Shown here: positions 6,673-15,577 of the stretch, piece after piece | Layout: each line of letters begins with the position of its first letter | How positions within the stretch are numbered: position 1 is the first letter of the stretch | Assembly (NCBI GenBank): GCA_028287105.1 | Contig: JAQBQH010000339.1 | Span: 1-33,845 of the forward strand | Direction: 5' to 3' | Source: Myxococcales bacterium | GTDB lineage: Bacteria; Myxococcota_A; Polyangia; Palsa-1104 | DNA: 33,845 nt | The notes under the pieces: model-generated | The model's database searches: none | What the model saw: the letters and a program-made list of their open reading frames with translations, nothing else | What the model was told of the DNA's origin: nothing | Made by a program: the position numbers and the translations under genes

Positions 6673-7836
6673 ATGAAACGACGGTCGACGTTGTGTGCGC
6701 ACGCGGGGGAACATGCGCCGGGGATGCCGGCGGGCATCAAGGCGCACGCGCCGCCGATCTACCAGACCTCCGGGTTCGAATATCCGTCGCACGTCGAGGC
6801 CGAAGCGGCCGGCCGCGGCGAGGTCTACATCTATTCACGCGACGCCAATCCAACGGAAGATCGGTTGGCCCACGCCATCGCCGAGCTGGAGATGACCGAG
6901 GACGCGTGCATTTTCTCGTCGGGGATGGGCGCGATTTCGGCGGCGCTCCTGACCTACGCGCAGGCGGGCGGCCACGTCGTCTCGACCGAGGGGCTCTACG
7001 GCGTCACGCACGCCTTCATCACCGAGCACCTCTTGCGCTTCGGCGTCACGCACACCCTCGTCGCCGGCACGGCGCAGGCGATCGACGGCGCCATCACGCC
7101 GGCAACGCGGGTCGTGCACATCGAGTCGATCACCAATCCGCTCCTGCGCGTCGCCGATCTCGACGCCATCGCGGCGGTCTGTCGCGCGCGCGGTGTGCCG
7201 CTCGTCGTCGACGCGACGTTCGCGACGCCGCTCGGCCAGCGCCCCATCGAGCGCGGCGCGCTCTTGAGCGTGCACTCGGCGACGAAGTACATCGGCGGCC
7301 ACGGCGATCTCCTGCTCGGTGTCGTCTCGGGACCGAAGAGCGAGATCGCCAAGGTGCGCAAGCTGCGCAAGCTCCAGGGCGGCAGCGCCGATCCGTTCGC
7401 CGCCTGGCTGGCGCTGCGCGGGCTGCGCACGATGGCGCTGCGGGTGGAGCGGCAGGTCGCGTCGGCGCTGACGGTGGCGCGCGCGCTCGAGCACACGGAC
7501 GGCGTCGAGCGCGTCTTCTACCCGACGCTGCCGTCGCATCCCGATCACGAGATCGCCGCCCGCGTCCTCGACGGCGGCGGCGCCATGGTCAGCTTCGAAG
7601 TGGCCGGCGGGCTCGACGGCGCGCGTCGCTGCTACGATCGGCTGCGGCTGATCGCGCGCGCAGCGTCGCTCGGCGACGTCACGTCGCTCATGACCCACCC
7701 GGCGACCTTCTCGCACAACAAGCTGTCGGACATCGAGCGCCGCCGCTTTGGCATCAGCGACGGGCTTCTGCGGCTATCGATTGGAATCGAGGACGCTGCG
7801 GACCTCGTCGACGACCTGCGGCAGTCGCTCGGCTGA
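6673..7836 (+). CDS. Trans-sulfuration PLP enzyme (Cys/Met metabolism family)
   Basis: The 387-aa product belongs to the Cys/Met-metabolism PLP-dependent family: cystathionine gamma-synthase, cystathionine lyases, methionine gamma-lyase and O-acyl-homoserine sulfhydrylases. Length is typical. The PLP-binding lysine is Lys205 in SATKYIGGHGD; YSRDANPTED (near residues 54-63) provides the Tyr/Arg phosphate contacts from a neighbouring subunit, SSGMGAI lies near residue 82, and Asp180, which contacts the PLP ring nitrogen, lies in VVDATFATP, where most members have DNTFATP. The exact reaction cannot be fixed from motifs alone. The 3' end overlaps the convergent ParA gene by 63 bases. No ribosome binding site precedes the ATG; see the candidate -10 box at 6661. 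Confidence 0.88.
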   Translation: MKRRSTLCAHAGEHAPGMPAGIKAHAPPIYQTSGFEYPSHVEAEAAGRGEVYIYSRDANPTEDRLAHAIAELEMTEDACIFSSGMGAISAALLTYAQAGGHVVSTEGLYGVTHAFITEHLLRFGVTHTLVAGTAQAIDGAITPATRVVHIESITNPLLRVADLDAIAAVCRARGVPLVVDATFATPLGQRPIERGALLSVHSATKYIGGHGDLLLGVVSGPKSEIAKVRKLRKLQGGSADPFAAWLALRGLRTMALRVERQVASALTVARALEHTDGVERVFYPTLPSHPDHEIAARVLDGGGAMVSFEVAGGLDGARRCYDRLRLIARAASLGDVTSLMTHPATFSHNKLSDIERRRFGISDGLLRLSIGIEDAADLVDDLRQSLG

Positions 7837-8610
7837 GCGCGCGTATTCGTCGAGGCGCGCCAGCACGCCGTCGACGAGCTTCTCGTAGTCGTTGCGCCCC
7901 TTGCCGTTCTTGGCTTCGAACTCGAAGATCGTCTTCTTGTGCGACGGCGCCGCCTTGTGGCGCGTGTTGACGCGAATCGGATCGGCAAAGATCGCCGCGC
8001 CGAAGTTGCGGCGCAGGATCGACTCGATCTCGGCGGTGATCTTCTCGCGCTTGTCGTACATGGTCAGCACGTAGCCGAGGATGTTGCAGGGCGCGCCGAG
8101 CCGCGTGCGCATGCGGGTCAGCGTCTCGCCGAAGAGCTTGAGCCCGAGGATGGGCAGGTACTCGCAGCTCACCGGCACGACGATGTGCTGGGCGGCGACG
8201 AGCGCGTTGGTGGTGAGGAGCCCGAGATAGGGCGCGGTGTCGATGACGATGTGGTCGACCTTGGCGCTCACCGTCGAGAGGCAGCGCTCGAGGACATGCT
8301 CGCGCGCCATCGCGGTGGCGAGGTGGATGTCGACGGCAGCGAGGGTCTCGCCCGCCGGTGCGACGTAGAGGTTGTCGGTGGAGGTCTCGCGGACGACATG
8401 CTCGATCTGCCGCTCGTGGACGAGGCATTCAGCGACGGAGGGATCGCCTTCCTTCAGGCGAACTCCGAGCGTGGCGGTGGCCGAGCCCTGGATGTCGAGA
8501 TCGACCAGGAGCACCTTGTGACCGCGGCGCGCGAGGCCGGCGGCGAGGTTTACCGCGGTGGTGGTCTTGCCGACGCCGCCCTTTTGGTTCGCGATGCAGA
8601 GAATGGACAT
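7774..8610 (-). CDS. Orphan ParA/Soj-type ATPase
   Basis: The 278-aa product is a ParA/MinD-superfamily ATPase. It shows the deviant Walker A motif KGGVGKTT (residues 10-17, signature Lys10 and catalytic Lys15), the second motif VDLDIQGSAT (from residue 36; most ParA proteins have DPQG), and a Walker B-like IVIDTAP near residue 121. Such proteins form nucleotide-dependent dimers on DNA and position chromosomes, plasmids or protein clusters. There is no ParB or parS-like cluster nearby, so it is an orphan and may position something other than the chromosome. The ATG at 8608-8610 has CGGAG only 1 base upstream, an unusually short spacing. It is divergent from prmA. Confidence 0.88.
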   Translation of the reverse strand: MSILCIANQKGGVGKTTTAVNLAAGLARRGHKVLLVDLDIQGSATATLGVRLKEGDPSVAECLVHERQIEHVVRETSTDNLYVAPAGETLAAVDIHLATAMAREHVLERCLSTVSAKVDHIVIDTAPYLGLLTTNALVAAQHIVVPVSCEYLPILGLKLFGETLTRMRTRLGAPCNILGYVLTMYDKREKITAEIESILRRNFGAAIFADPIRVNTRHKAAPSHKKTIFEFEAKNGKGRNDYEKLVDGVLARLDEYARSAERLPQVVDEVRSVLDSNR

Positions 8611-8678
8611 GCTCCGACGCTAAGTCCGAGTGATCGCAACGGCAAATTTTTAGGTCTCACGTGATATGTTGCCGGCCC

Positions 8679-9539
8679 GTGTCAGAGGCCCGCTATAGCG
8701 AGATCGCGTTCGCGGTGACGACCGAGCGCGCCGAGGAGTGGATCGCGACGCTCGTGGAGCTGGGCGCCACCGGCGTCGAAGAGCGCGATCAGACGACGTT
8801 TCAGAAGGCGCCCGACGCCCGGCAGCCGATGCTGGTGGTCTGGATCCCGGTGGCCGAGGCGCGCGAGTTTCTACAGCGCGCGGCCGAAGCGGGGCTGCCG
8901 CCGCCCGCCGAATCGGCGCGGGTGCGCGACGAGGACGAGTGGCGCGACGTCTGGAAGCAGTACTTCGCGCCGCGCAAGGTGGGGCGCTTCGTGATCGTGC
9001 CGAGCTGGGAGAAATATGCGGCGGCGGCCGACGAGGTGGTGCTCGACATGGACCCGGGGCGCGCGTTCGGCACCGGCGGCCATCCGTCGACGCGGCTGTG
9101 CCTGGTGGCGCTGTCGGAGCTCGAGCGTTGCGAGCGGTTCCTCGACGTCGGCTGCGGCTCGGGCGTGCTGGCCATCGCGTGCGCCAAGTCGTACCCCGAC
9201 GCCAGCGGCATCGGCATCGACGTCGACGCCGACGCGATCGAGGTCTCACGTGAAAACGGCGCGCGCAACGGGGTCGACGGTCGCATCTCGTTCTCGGCGA
9301 CGCCGCTGGTCGAGGTGCACGGGCCGTTCGACGTGGTGACCGCGAACATCCTGCCCGACGTGCTCATCCCGCTCGCGGCGCAGATCGCCGCGCGGGTGGG
9401 CGACGGCGGCACGCTCGTGCTGTCGGGAATCCTGCAGGAGCTTGCCGACGGCGTCGAAGCGGCCTATGTCGAGTGCGGGCTGGCCACGACGGCGCGGCTC
9501 GACGAAGAGGGCTGGCGAGCGATCGTCATGACGCGCTGA
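8679..9539 (+). CDS. prmA: Ribosomal protein L11 methyltransferase
   Basis: PrmA uses S-adenosylmethionine to methylate ribosomal protein L11. The 286-aa product (GTG start at 8679) has an N-terminal substrate-recognition region to about residue 110, the family signature DPGRAFGTGGHPSTR, the SAM-binding loop LDVGCGSGVLAIA, the acidic motif GIDVDADAIEVSREN, and TANILPDVLIPLA in the catalytic-loop position. Length fits the family (about 290). An in-frame GTG at 8661 would add six residues of unlikely type (ICCRPV). The gene begins a plus-strand operon with rsmE, whose start overlaps its stop by one base. TATGTT at 8665-8670 could be a -10 for a nearly leaderless mRNA. Confidence 0.95.
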   Translation: MSEARYSEIAFAVTTERAEEWIATLVELGATGVEERDQTTFQKAPDARQPMLVVWIPVAEAREFLQRAAEAGLPPPAESARVRDEDEWRDVWKQYFAPRKVGRFVIVPSWEKYAAAADEVVLDMDPGRAFGTGGHPSTRLCLVALSELERCERFLDVGCGSGVLAIACAKSYPDASGIGIDVDADAIEVSRENGARNGVDGRISFSATPLVEVHGPFDVVTANILPDVLIPLAAQIAARVGDGGTLVLSGILQELADGVEAAYVECGLATTARLDEEGWRAIVMTR

Positions 9540-10282
9540 TGTCGAGGCTGTTCATCGATCCGGTCAAGCTGGCCGAGGACGTCGTGGTGCTCGTCGACGA
9601 AGACCATCGTTACCTGACGCGCGTCTTGCGGCTCGGCATCGGCGACGAGGTCGTGCTCTTCGACGGCAAGAGCGTCGAGGCGTCGGCGCGGATCATCCGC
9701 GTGGGACCGCGGGCGCTGGAGCTCAAGGTCGAGGAGCGCCGGCCGGTGGCGGCGATCGAGCGGCCGCTGGTGACGGTGATCCAGGCGCTCGGCAAGGGCG
9801 ACAAGCTCGACCTCGTGGTGCAAAAGGCGACGGAGCTGGGGGCGGCGCGCATCATCCCGGTCACGACGACGCGGGCGGTGTCGCGGCTCGACTCGGGCGC
9901 CATTCGCACGCTCTCGAAGCAGGCGCGCTGGCAGAAGATCGCGCGCGAGGCGGCGCGGCAGTCGGGGCGGCTCGACGTGCCGGAGGTCGAGGGTGTGACC
10001 TCGCTCTCGACGGCGCTCAAGGCGTCGCCGAAGGACGCGCTCAAGCTGATGCTGTGGGAAGGCGCGCGCGAGACCTCGCTCAGGCAGGCGCTGCCGGCGA
10101 CGCCGCCGCGCGAGATCGTCATCGTGGTGGGGCCCGAGGGCGGATTTACCGTCGAGGAAGTGGATGCTGCGCGGCACGTCGGCTTCGAGCCGGTGGGGCT
10201 CGGGCCGCGCATCCTGCGCACTGAAACCGCGGCGCTGGTGGCCCTCTCGATTTTGGGCTACGCGCTCGGAGATCTCGGCTAA
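9539..10282 (+). CDS. rsmE: 16S rRNA m3U1498 methyltransferase
   Basis: RsmE methylates N3 of U1498 in 16S rRNA and is a SPOUT-class enzyme. The 247-aa product has an N-terminal PUA-like region (HRYLTRVLRLGIGDEVVLFDG) and a C-terminal trefoil-knot SAM site with VGPEGGFTVEEVD and LGPRILRTETAAL, both diagnostic. Length matches the family. The ATG at 9539 shares one base with the prmA stop (TGATG), indicating translational coupling. prmA-rsmE is a common gene pair in bacteria. Confidence 0.95.
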   Translation: MSRLFIDPVKLAEDVVVLVDEDHRYLTRVLRLGIGDEVVLFDGKSVEASARIIRVGPRALELKVEERRPVAAIERPLVTVIQALGKGDKLDLVVQKATELGAARIIPVTTTRAVSRLDSGAIRTLSKQARWQKIAREAARQSGRLDVPEVEGVTSLSTALKASPKDALKLMLWEGARETSLRQALPATPPREIVIVVGPEGGFTVEEVDAARHVGFEPVGLGPRILRTETAALVALSILGYALGDLG

Positions 10283-10286
10283 TAAT

Positions 10287-10790
10287 ATGGCTCCCATGGC
10301 GCCGGCGTTATCCACAGCGGTCGCTCCCATGCGTGTGCGCGTGGCTGGATTCTGGCGGCGGCTCGCCGGCGGAATCGTCGACGGTATGGTGCTCTCGTCG
10401 GTGTTCGCGATCGTGGCGACCCTGGCGGCGGTGGTGCTGCGCCAGCCGCTGCCGCGGATCGGACAGATCGGCCCCGACTACGTGGTCGACATGGCGGTCA
10501 ACGGCGGCGTCCTCGCCGAGGCGGGGCTGGCCATGATCGCGATTCTCTCCTTCTTGTATTTCTTTTTGTTCACGGCGCTGCGCGGCCAGACCTTCGGCAA
10601 GCACCTGATGCGCCTGAAGGTGATCGACGGGTTCGGCGATCGCCCGTCGATCACCCGCGCGCTGGTGCGAACCATCGCCTACGTGCCGTCGCTGGTGTTG
10701 CTCGGCCTCGGCTTTCTGTGGATCGGCTTCGACCGCGAGAAGCGCGGCCTGCACGACTGGCTCGCCGATACGTATGTGGTGAAGGCATGA
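10287..10790 (+). CDS. RDD-family membrane protein
   Basis: The 167-aa product has the RDD pattern: FWRRLAGGIVDG at the start of the first membrane helix, a second hydrophobic helix (AMIAILSFLYFFLF), then RGQTFGKHLMRLKVID, and a third hydrophobic region ending GLHDWLADTYVV. RDD proteins are inner-membrane proteins of mixed or unknown function. The start is uncertain: ATG at 10287 follows rsmE by 4 bases, but ATGs at 10296 and 10329 are also in frame, and the domain proper begins just after 10329. None has a clear Shine-Dalgarno site. The stop overlaps the next gene's ATG by 4 bases (ATGA). Confidence 0.85.
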   Translation: MAPMAPALSTAVAPMRVRVAGFWRRLAGGIVDGMVLSSVFAIVATLAAVVLRQPLPRIGQIGPDYVVDMAVNGGVLAEAGLAMIAILSFLYFFLFTALRGQTFGKHLMRLKVIDGFGDRPSITRALVRTIAYVPSLVLLGLGFLWIGFDREKRGLHDWLADTYVVKA

Positions 10791-13258
10791 CGTCGCGGCT
10801 GGCGTCATTGTTGGTGCAGGACGGCCTGGTGAGCGCCAAGAAGATGGCGGAGGCGTTTCAGCGCCAGGTGATCTACGGGGGGACGCTCGACACCATCCTC
10901 CTCGAGATGGACGTGATGGACGAGGGCACGCTGCTCGACGCCCTCGGGCGTAGCTCGGCGATGCCGACCGCCGGAGATTTGCCGTCGGTGGAGCAGCTGC
11001 AAGCGGCCGACGTGCAGAAGTGGATGCCGCCGGCGATGTCGGAGCGTTATCGCGCGGTGCCGGTCGCGCTCGACGGCAACGTGCTGCGGGTCATCGTCAT
11101 CGATCCGCCGGACCGCAAGCAGCTCGACGAGCTGGGCTACACGCTGTCGCTGGCGATCGAAGCGATCATCGTTCCCGAGCATCGCTTCGTGCAGGCGGCG
11201 GAGCTGGTCTACGGCGTGCCGGTGCCGGCGCGGTTCGCGTCGCTGGCGGCCAAGCTGCGGCAGCGCGCGACTGATCCGAACCGCGCGCGGCTGGTGCCGC
11301 AGCAGCCGGCGATTCCGATGCAGCCGCTGCGCGAGCATGCCAGGGCGGCGGTACCGTCGACGGTGGCGCCGAAAGCTGCGCCGACCGCCGCGCCGACGCC
11401 GACCGCCGCGCCAGCGCCGACCGCCGCGCCGACGCCGACCGCGGTGCACGCACCGGCGAAGCCGGAGACGCGACGCACCGTCGTCACCGACGTGCCGATG
11501 CCCAACGCCAACCCGGCGACGGCGCCGATCCACGAAGTCGCCTCCGAGCCGACGCCGCGGCTGACCCAGCGCCAGGCGAGCGCTCCGATGACGACGGTGG
11601 CGCCGGAGGCCGCCGTGCGCATCCCGAGCGCGCCGGCCGGCGCCGACGCCGGGCCGCTGGCGCTCGACGACGCGCGCCGGGCCATCGACGAGGCCGACGA
11701 TCGCGACGGCATCTTCGAGTCGCTGTGCCGCGGCGCGCGCGCGCGGCTGCCGTTCGCCGCGATCTTGACGGTCCACGCCGACGTCGCCGCCGGCCGGTTG
11801 GCGCTCGGCAGCGGCTGGCTCGATAAGCAGCAGCTCGCGGGGGTTTCGGTGGCGCTCGATAAGCCGTCGCCGTTCCGCGCGGCCGCCGTGGGACGCGCGC
11901 CGTATCTGGGACGCCTCGGCGACGACCCCAACGGCACGCAGATCCTGGCCGCGTTCGGGCGCAAGACGCCGCTGCCGGCGCTGCTCATGCCGGTGGTGCT
12001 GCGCGAGCGCGCGGTGGCGCTGCTCTACGCCGACAACGACGGGCAGGATCTCGACGCCGACATCGTGGCCGATATGTCGACGCTGGTCGCGGCGGCGGCG
12101 CGCAGCTTCCAGCGGCTGATCTTGCGCGCCAAGGGCGGCGAGTACGCCAAGGCGCCACCGACGGGCGGCGCCAAGCTCGGCGCCAGCGACAACGGCAACG
12201 GCACCGAAGGCGGCGACTGGCGACGGCCGACCGGTGAAGGCGGTGTCGACGCCAAGGCGAGGACGACCAACCCGCGCTTCAGCGTCGCGCTGGTCAACGC
12301 CGTCAAGGACACAATGACCGGCGGCGGCAGCGCAGCGCGGACGTCACGCGATGCTGCTGCGCCCGAGGTCGAGCTGCACGAGGCGACCACGCAGCCCAAC
12401 GCCGACGTCGACGGGCTGTTGTCGTCGGTGGAGCGCCAGGACGAGCATGCGGCGATGTCGGCGTCGGCGCTCGTGACCATGGGCGACCGCGCGGCCGCGG
12501 CGCTGGTGGCGCGGCTGCCGGGACCGCTGCGGCTCGACCGCCACACGCTGCGCGGCGCGACGCCGCCGCTCGAGGAGCACGGGCCGTTCCTGGCGATTCT
12601 CACGCGCATGGGGCGTTCGGCGCGCGATCCGCTCGTGCAGCGACTCGGCGATTCGTCGCTCGAGGTGCGCTACTACGCGACCCTGGCACTCGGCGAGCTG
12701 CAGACGCCCGACGTCGTGGCGCCGCTCGGCATGCGGCTCTACGACCCCGACGCGGGCGTGCGGCGCGCGGCGGTCGATGCGCTGGCGCTGTTTCCCGACT
12801 CGCCGGAGCTGCGCTCGCTCATCGAGCAGCTGCGCGGCGAGCTGCCGGGGCCCGACGCGTTGCGCCAGCGCTACGCCTCCGAAGCGCTCGGCACGCTGCG
12901 CGACGTGACGGCGGTGCCGCGGCTCATGGAGCTGGTCAAGCATCAGGATCCGTCGGTGGTGTCGGCGGCGCGCAAGGCGCTGGTCGAGATCACCAAGCAG
13001 GACTTCGGCACCTCGCGCTGGCGCTGGCGCAGCTGGTGGGAGCGGCATCGCGATCAGCCGCGCGTCGAGTGGATGCTCGAAGGGCTGGGCCACTCCGAAG
13101 CCGAGGTGCGCCTCTCGGCGTGCGAAGAGCTGCGCTCGCTCAGCGACGACGAATTCGGCTACAGCTTCGACGCGCCCAAACGCGAGCGCGAAGATGCGCG
13201 CAAGAAGTGGGTCGACTGGGTCCGCAACCACGGTCCGCGCCAGCAAGACAAGCGCTAG
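10787..13258 (+). CDS. MshEN - GAF-like - HEAT repeat regulatory protein
   Basis: The 823-aa product combines three regions. Residues 1 to about 140 resemble the GspE/PilB N-terminal (MshEN) domain, a known c-di-GMP-binding fold: RLASLLVQDGLVSAKKM matches the first motif with Ala for the usual Gly, and GGTLDTILLEMDVMDEGTLL the second. A Pro/Ala/Thr-rich linker (about 175-290) includes an 18-bp tandem repeat. A GAF-like domain follows (about 300-440; LMPVVLRERAVALLYADN). After another linker, the C-terminus (about 540-800) has HEAT/PBS-type repeats such as SSLEVRYYATLALGELQTPD and DAGVRRAAVDALALF. No ATPase domain is present, so it is not a secretion motor but perhaps a c-di-GMP-responsive scaffold. 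The ATG at 10787 overlaps the RDD stop. Confidence 0.85.
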   Translation: MTSRLASLLVQDGLVSAKKMAEAFQRQVIYGGTLDTILLEMDVMDEGTLLDALGRSSAMPTAGDLPSVEQLQAADVQKWMPPAMSERYRAVPVALDGNVLRVIVIDPPDRKQLDELGYTLSLAIEAIIVPEHRFVQAAELVYGVPVPARFASLAAKLRQRATDPNRARLVPQQPAIPMQPLREHARAAVPSTVAPKAAPTAAPTPTAAPAPTAAPTPTAVHAPAKPETRRTVVTDVPMPNANPATAPIHEVASEPTPRLTQRQASAPMTTVAPEAAVRIPSAPAGADAGPLALDDARRAIDEADDRDGIFESLCRGARARLPFAAILTVHADVAAGRLALGSGWLDKQQLAGVSVALDKPSPFRAAAVGRAPYLGRLGDDPNGTQILAAFGRKTPLPALLMPVVLRERAVALLYADNDGQDLDADIVADMSTLVAAAARSFQRLILRAKGGEYAKAPPTGGAKLGASDNGNGTEGGDWRRPTGEGGVDAKARTTNPRFSVALVNAVKDTMTGGGSAARTSRDAAAPEVELHEATTQPNADVDGLLSSVERQDEHAAMSASALVTMGDRAAAALVARLPGPLRLDRHTLRGATPPLEEHGPFLAILTRMGRSARDPLVQRLGDSSLEVRYYATLALGELQTPDVVAPLGMRLYDPDAGVRRAAVDALALFPDSPELRSLIEQLRGELPGPDALRQRYASEALGTLRDVTAVPRLMELVKHQDPSVVSAARKALVEITKQDFGTSRWRWRSWWERHRDQPRVEWMLEGLGHSEAEVRLSACEELRSLSDDEFGYSFDAPKREREDARKKWVDWVRNHGPRQQDKR
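11378..11443 (+). repeat. 18-bp in-frame tandem repeat in linker
   Basis: The unit GCGCCGACGCCGACCGCC (Ala-Pro-Thr-Pro-Thr-Ala) occurs three times with small changes at 11390-11407, 11408-11425 and 11426-11443, preceded by a 12-base partial unit at 11378-11389. It encodes the flexible Pro/Ala/Thr linker after the MshEN domain and may vary in copy number by slippage. Confidence 0.85.
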
Positions 13259-13292
13259 CCAGAAGCGCTCCTGGATGCGTCCTACAGCCAGC

Positions 13293-14237
13293 TCAGGCGA
13301 GCGCCTCGGCGGCGAGCGTGGTGTCGAGGTTGGCGCCGCAGACGAGGACGGCGACGCGCTTTTCGCGCGTGTCGACCTTGCGCGTGGCCACGGCAGCGAC
13401 GGCGGCGGCGCCGGCCGGCTCGACCAGCACGCGCAATTCGCTCCACAGCGTGCGCATGGCGGCCTTGAGCTCGGCGTCGCTGACGAGGACCACCTCGTCG
13501 ACGTACTTCGACGCCAGCGCCAGGGTGTGCGGACCGACGGCGCGCGGCGCCAGCGTGCCGGCGATGGTGTCGACGCTGGCCAGCGCGACCAGCTTGCCGG
13601 CGGCCATCGAGTCCTTCATGGCGGTGGCGCCGGTGGGCTCGACGCCGACGACGCGGATCGACGGCGCGAGCGACTTGAGCACCATGGCGATGCCGCCGAT
13701 GAGCCCGCCGCCGCCGATGGCGACGACCACGGTGTCGAACTTGCCGAGCTGCTCGAGGAGCTCGAGCGCAATGGTGCCCTGCCCCGCGATGACCTCGGCG
13801 TCTTCGAACGGGTGCACGAGGAGCGCGCCGGTGCGGGTGGCGTGCGCCTGGGCGACGGCCCACGCGTCGTCCCAGTCGCGGCCATGGCGCTCGACGGTGG
13901 CGCCCAGCTCGCGCATGCGGCGCTCGGTCGACTGCGGCGCGCGCTCGGGTAGATAGATCGTCGCCGGCACGTCGTGGCGCGACGCCGCGTAGGCGACGCC
14001 GAGCCCGTGGTTGCCGCCCGACGCCGTGACGACGCCATGCTTGAGCTGCTTCTCGTCGGCGGCGAAGACGCGATTGCAGGCGCCGCGCGCCTTGAACGAG
14101 CCGCCCATCTGCAGCTGCTCGAGCTTGAGCCAGATATCGTTTTGCCAGCGCACCACCGGGGTCACGCGCACGTGCGCGCGAATGCGATCGCGCGCCGCCT
14201 GTACGTCGGCGAGCCCGACGAAGCTGACGTCGCTCAC
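13293..14237 (-). CDS. Threonine/serine dehydratase (PLP, fold type II)
   Basis: The 314-aa product deaminates threonine (to 2-oxobutyrate) or serine. It shows the PLP lysine Lys49 in GGSFKARGA, the SGGNHG motif, the glycine loop IGGGGLIGG and a C-terminal VEPAGAA segment. It has the length of the catabolic or short form, with no C-terminal ACT-like regulatory domain as found in full-length biosynthetic IlvA. Related hydroxyaspartate dehydratases and racemases have the same motifs, so the substrate is not certain. The GTG start at 14235-14237 overlaps the thrC stop by four bases (GTGA), so the two are coupled; this suggests a threonine-to-isoleucine link. Confidence 0.88.
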   Translation of the reverse strand: MSDVSFVGLADVQAARDRIRAHVRVTPVVRWQNDIWLKLEQLQMGGSFKARGACNRVFAADEKQLKHGVVTASGGNHGLGVAYAASRHDVPATIYLPERAPQSTERRMRELGATVERHGRDWDDAWAVAQAHATRTGALLVHPFEDAEVIAGQGTIALELLEQLGKFDTVVVAIGGGGLIGGIAMVLKSLAPSIRVVGVEPTGATAMKDSMAAGKLVALASVDTIAGTLAPRAVGPHTLALASKYVDEVVLVSDAELKAAMRTLWSELRVLVEPAGAAAVAAVATRKVDTREKRVAVLVCGANLDTTLAAEALA

Positions 14238-15562
14238 GCCTGCACCGAGGCGTCGATGGCGCGGCGAACCGAGTCGAAGTCGTTGGGCAGCTCGACCGGA
14301 TGATTGGCGTACTTCGGCGTCACCCCGTCGAGCGCGGCGTCGTGATAGCGGATCTTGAAGTCGGTGAACTTGAGGCCGTTGGCGGTCGAGACCACGACCA
14401 CGCGCTCCTTGCTGTCGATCAGGCCGCGCTCGCGCAGCTTGAGGAGCACGGCCAGCGCCACGCCGGTGTGCGGGCAGTTGAACATGCCGGTGCGGTCGGC
14501 GCGGGCGGCGGCGTCGGCCAGCTCCGCCTCGGTCGCCTGCTCGACGACGCCCGAATACTTCTGCAGCGTGCGGATCGCCTTCTTGACCGAGACGGGATTG
14601 CCGATCTGGATCGCGGAGGCGAGCGTCGGCCTGGCAGCGACGGCGTGGAACTCCCAATTGTTCTTGTAGGCGAGGTAGAGCGGGTTGGCGCGCTCGGCCT
14701 GCGCCACGACGATGCGCGGCCGCTTCTTGGTGATGCCGAGCGCCTCCATCATGTCGAAGCCGGCGCCGAGCGCGCTGACGTTGCCGAGATTACCGCCGGG
14801 GATGATGACGACGTCGGGCACCTCCCAGTCGAACTGCTGCACCATCTCGATGGCGACGGTCTTCTGCCCCTCGAGGCGCAAGGAGTTCATCGAGTTCGCC
14901 AGGTACACGCCGCCCTCCTCCGCCAGCCGCTGCACGATGGCCATGCAGCCGTCGAAGTCGGTGTCGAGCGACAGCACCAGCGCGCCGTTGGCGATCGGTT
15001 GCACCAGCTGCGCCGTCGTCACCTTGCCGCGCGGCAGGAGCACGATCGAGCGGATGCCGGCGGCGGCGCAGTAGGCGGCCAGCGACGCCGAAGTGTCACC
15101 CGTCGAGGCGCAGGCGACCGCGCGCACCGGCCGGCCGTCTTCGATCATCTGGCGCACGACCGAGACGAGGACCGTCATGCCGAGATCCTTGAAGCTGCCC
15201 GTGTGCGAGTTGCCGCACTGCTTGACCCAGAGATCGGTGAGGCCGATCTGGCGCCCGAAGCGATCGGCCCAGAAGAGGTTGGTGCCGCCCTCGTCCATGG
15301 AGACGACCATGTCGTCGCGCACCGACGGCGCGACCCACTCTTTTTTGCCCCACACCGACGAGCCATACGGCCAGGTGGTGCGCTTGTAGCGGTCGTCGAA
15401 GAGCCGCATCCACTCGCCCGCCGAGCGCGTCTTGAGCGCCTCGATGTCGTGCGCGACCTCGAGCAGGTCTCCGCAGGTCGGGCAGCGATAGAGCGGTTGG
15501 TCGAGCGGATGGGTCCCGCGGCAGCCGGCGATGCAGCGGAACGCGGCGGAGAAGGCGGCCAT
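14234..15562 (-). CDS. thrC: Threonine synthase
   Basis: ThrC converts O-phospho-L-homoserine to threonine using PLP. The 442-aa product has a Cys-rich N-terminal stretch (CIAGC and CPTCG, zinc-ribbon-like), the PLP lysine in [29 protein letters not shown] for phosphate binding, a glycine loop [10 protein letters not shown] and the C-terminal HTGVAL motif. The start is the ATG at 15560-15562. AGGAGG lies only one base upstream, too close for normal use, while TATATA ends 6 bases before the ATG, so a leaderless transcript is possible. It is followed directly by the overlapping dehydratase gene and preceded, 15 bases away, by a lipoprotein gene. Confidence 0.93.
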   Translation of the reverse strand: MAAFSAAFRCIAGCRGTHPLDQPLYRCPTCGDLLEVAHDIEALKTRSAGEWMRLFDDRYKRTTWPYGSSVWGKKEWVAPSVRDDMVVSMDEGGTNLFWADRFGRQIGLTDLWVKQCGNSHTGSFKDLGMTVLVSVVRQMIEDGRPVRAVACASTGDTSASLAAYCAAAGIRSIVLLPRGKVTTAQLVQPIANGALVLSLDTDFDGCMAIVQRLAEEGGVYLANSMNSLRLEGQKTVAIEMVQQFDWEVPDVVIIPGGNLGNVSALGAGFDMMEALGITKKRPRIVVAQAERANPLYLAYKNNWEFHAVAARPTLASAIQIGNPVSVKKAIRTLQKYSGVVEQATEAELADAAARADRTGMFNCPHTGVALAVLLKLRERGLIDSKERVVVVSTANGLKFTDFKIRYHDAALDGVTPKYANHPVELPNDFDSVRRAIDASVQA

Positions 15563-15577
15563 GCCTCCTATATAACG

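Noticed and set aside
7774-8610. ParA gene as a sign of a plasmid or replication origin
   Set aside because: No ParB, parS cluster, replication initiator or gidA/rnpA-type neighbours are present; all surrounding genes are ordinary chromosomal ones.
8652-9253. 13-base direct repeat AGGTCTCACGTGA at 8652-8664 and 9241-9253
   Set aside because: One copy is in coding sequence of prmA, and several repeats of this length are expected by chance in a window of this size.
10308-10316. Consensus DnaA box TTATCCACA
   Set aside because: It is a single copy lying in the start region of the RDD gene, with no cluster of boxes, AT-rich stretch or dnaA/dnaN nearby. A 9-mer match in this length is not unusual.
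11378-11443. Short tandem repeats as a CRISPR array
   Set aside because: These units (and those at 28911-28982) are in frame, contiguous without spacers, and encode protein linkers.
13259-13274. Imperfect palindrome CCAGAAGCGCTCCTGG between convergent genes
   Set aside because: It has two mismatched positions, no loop and no T-tract, so a terminator cannot be supported.
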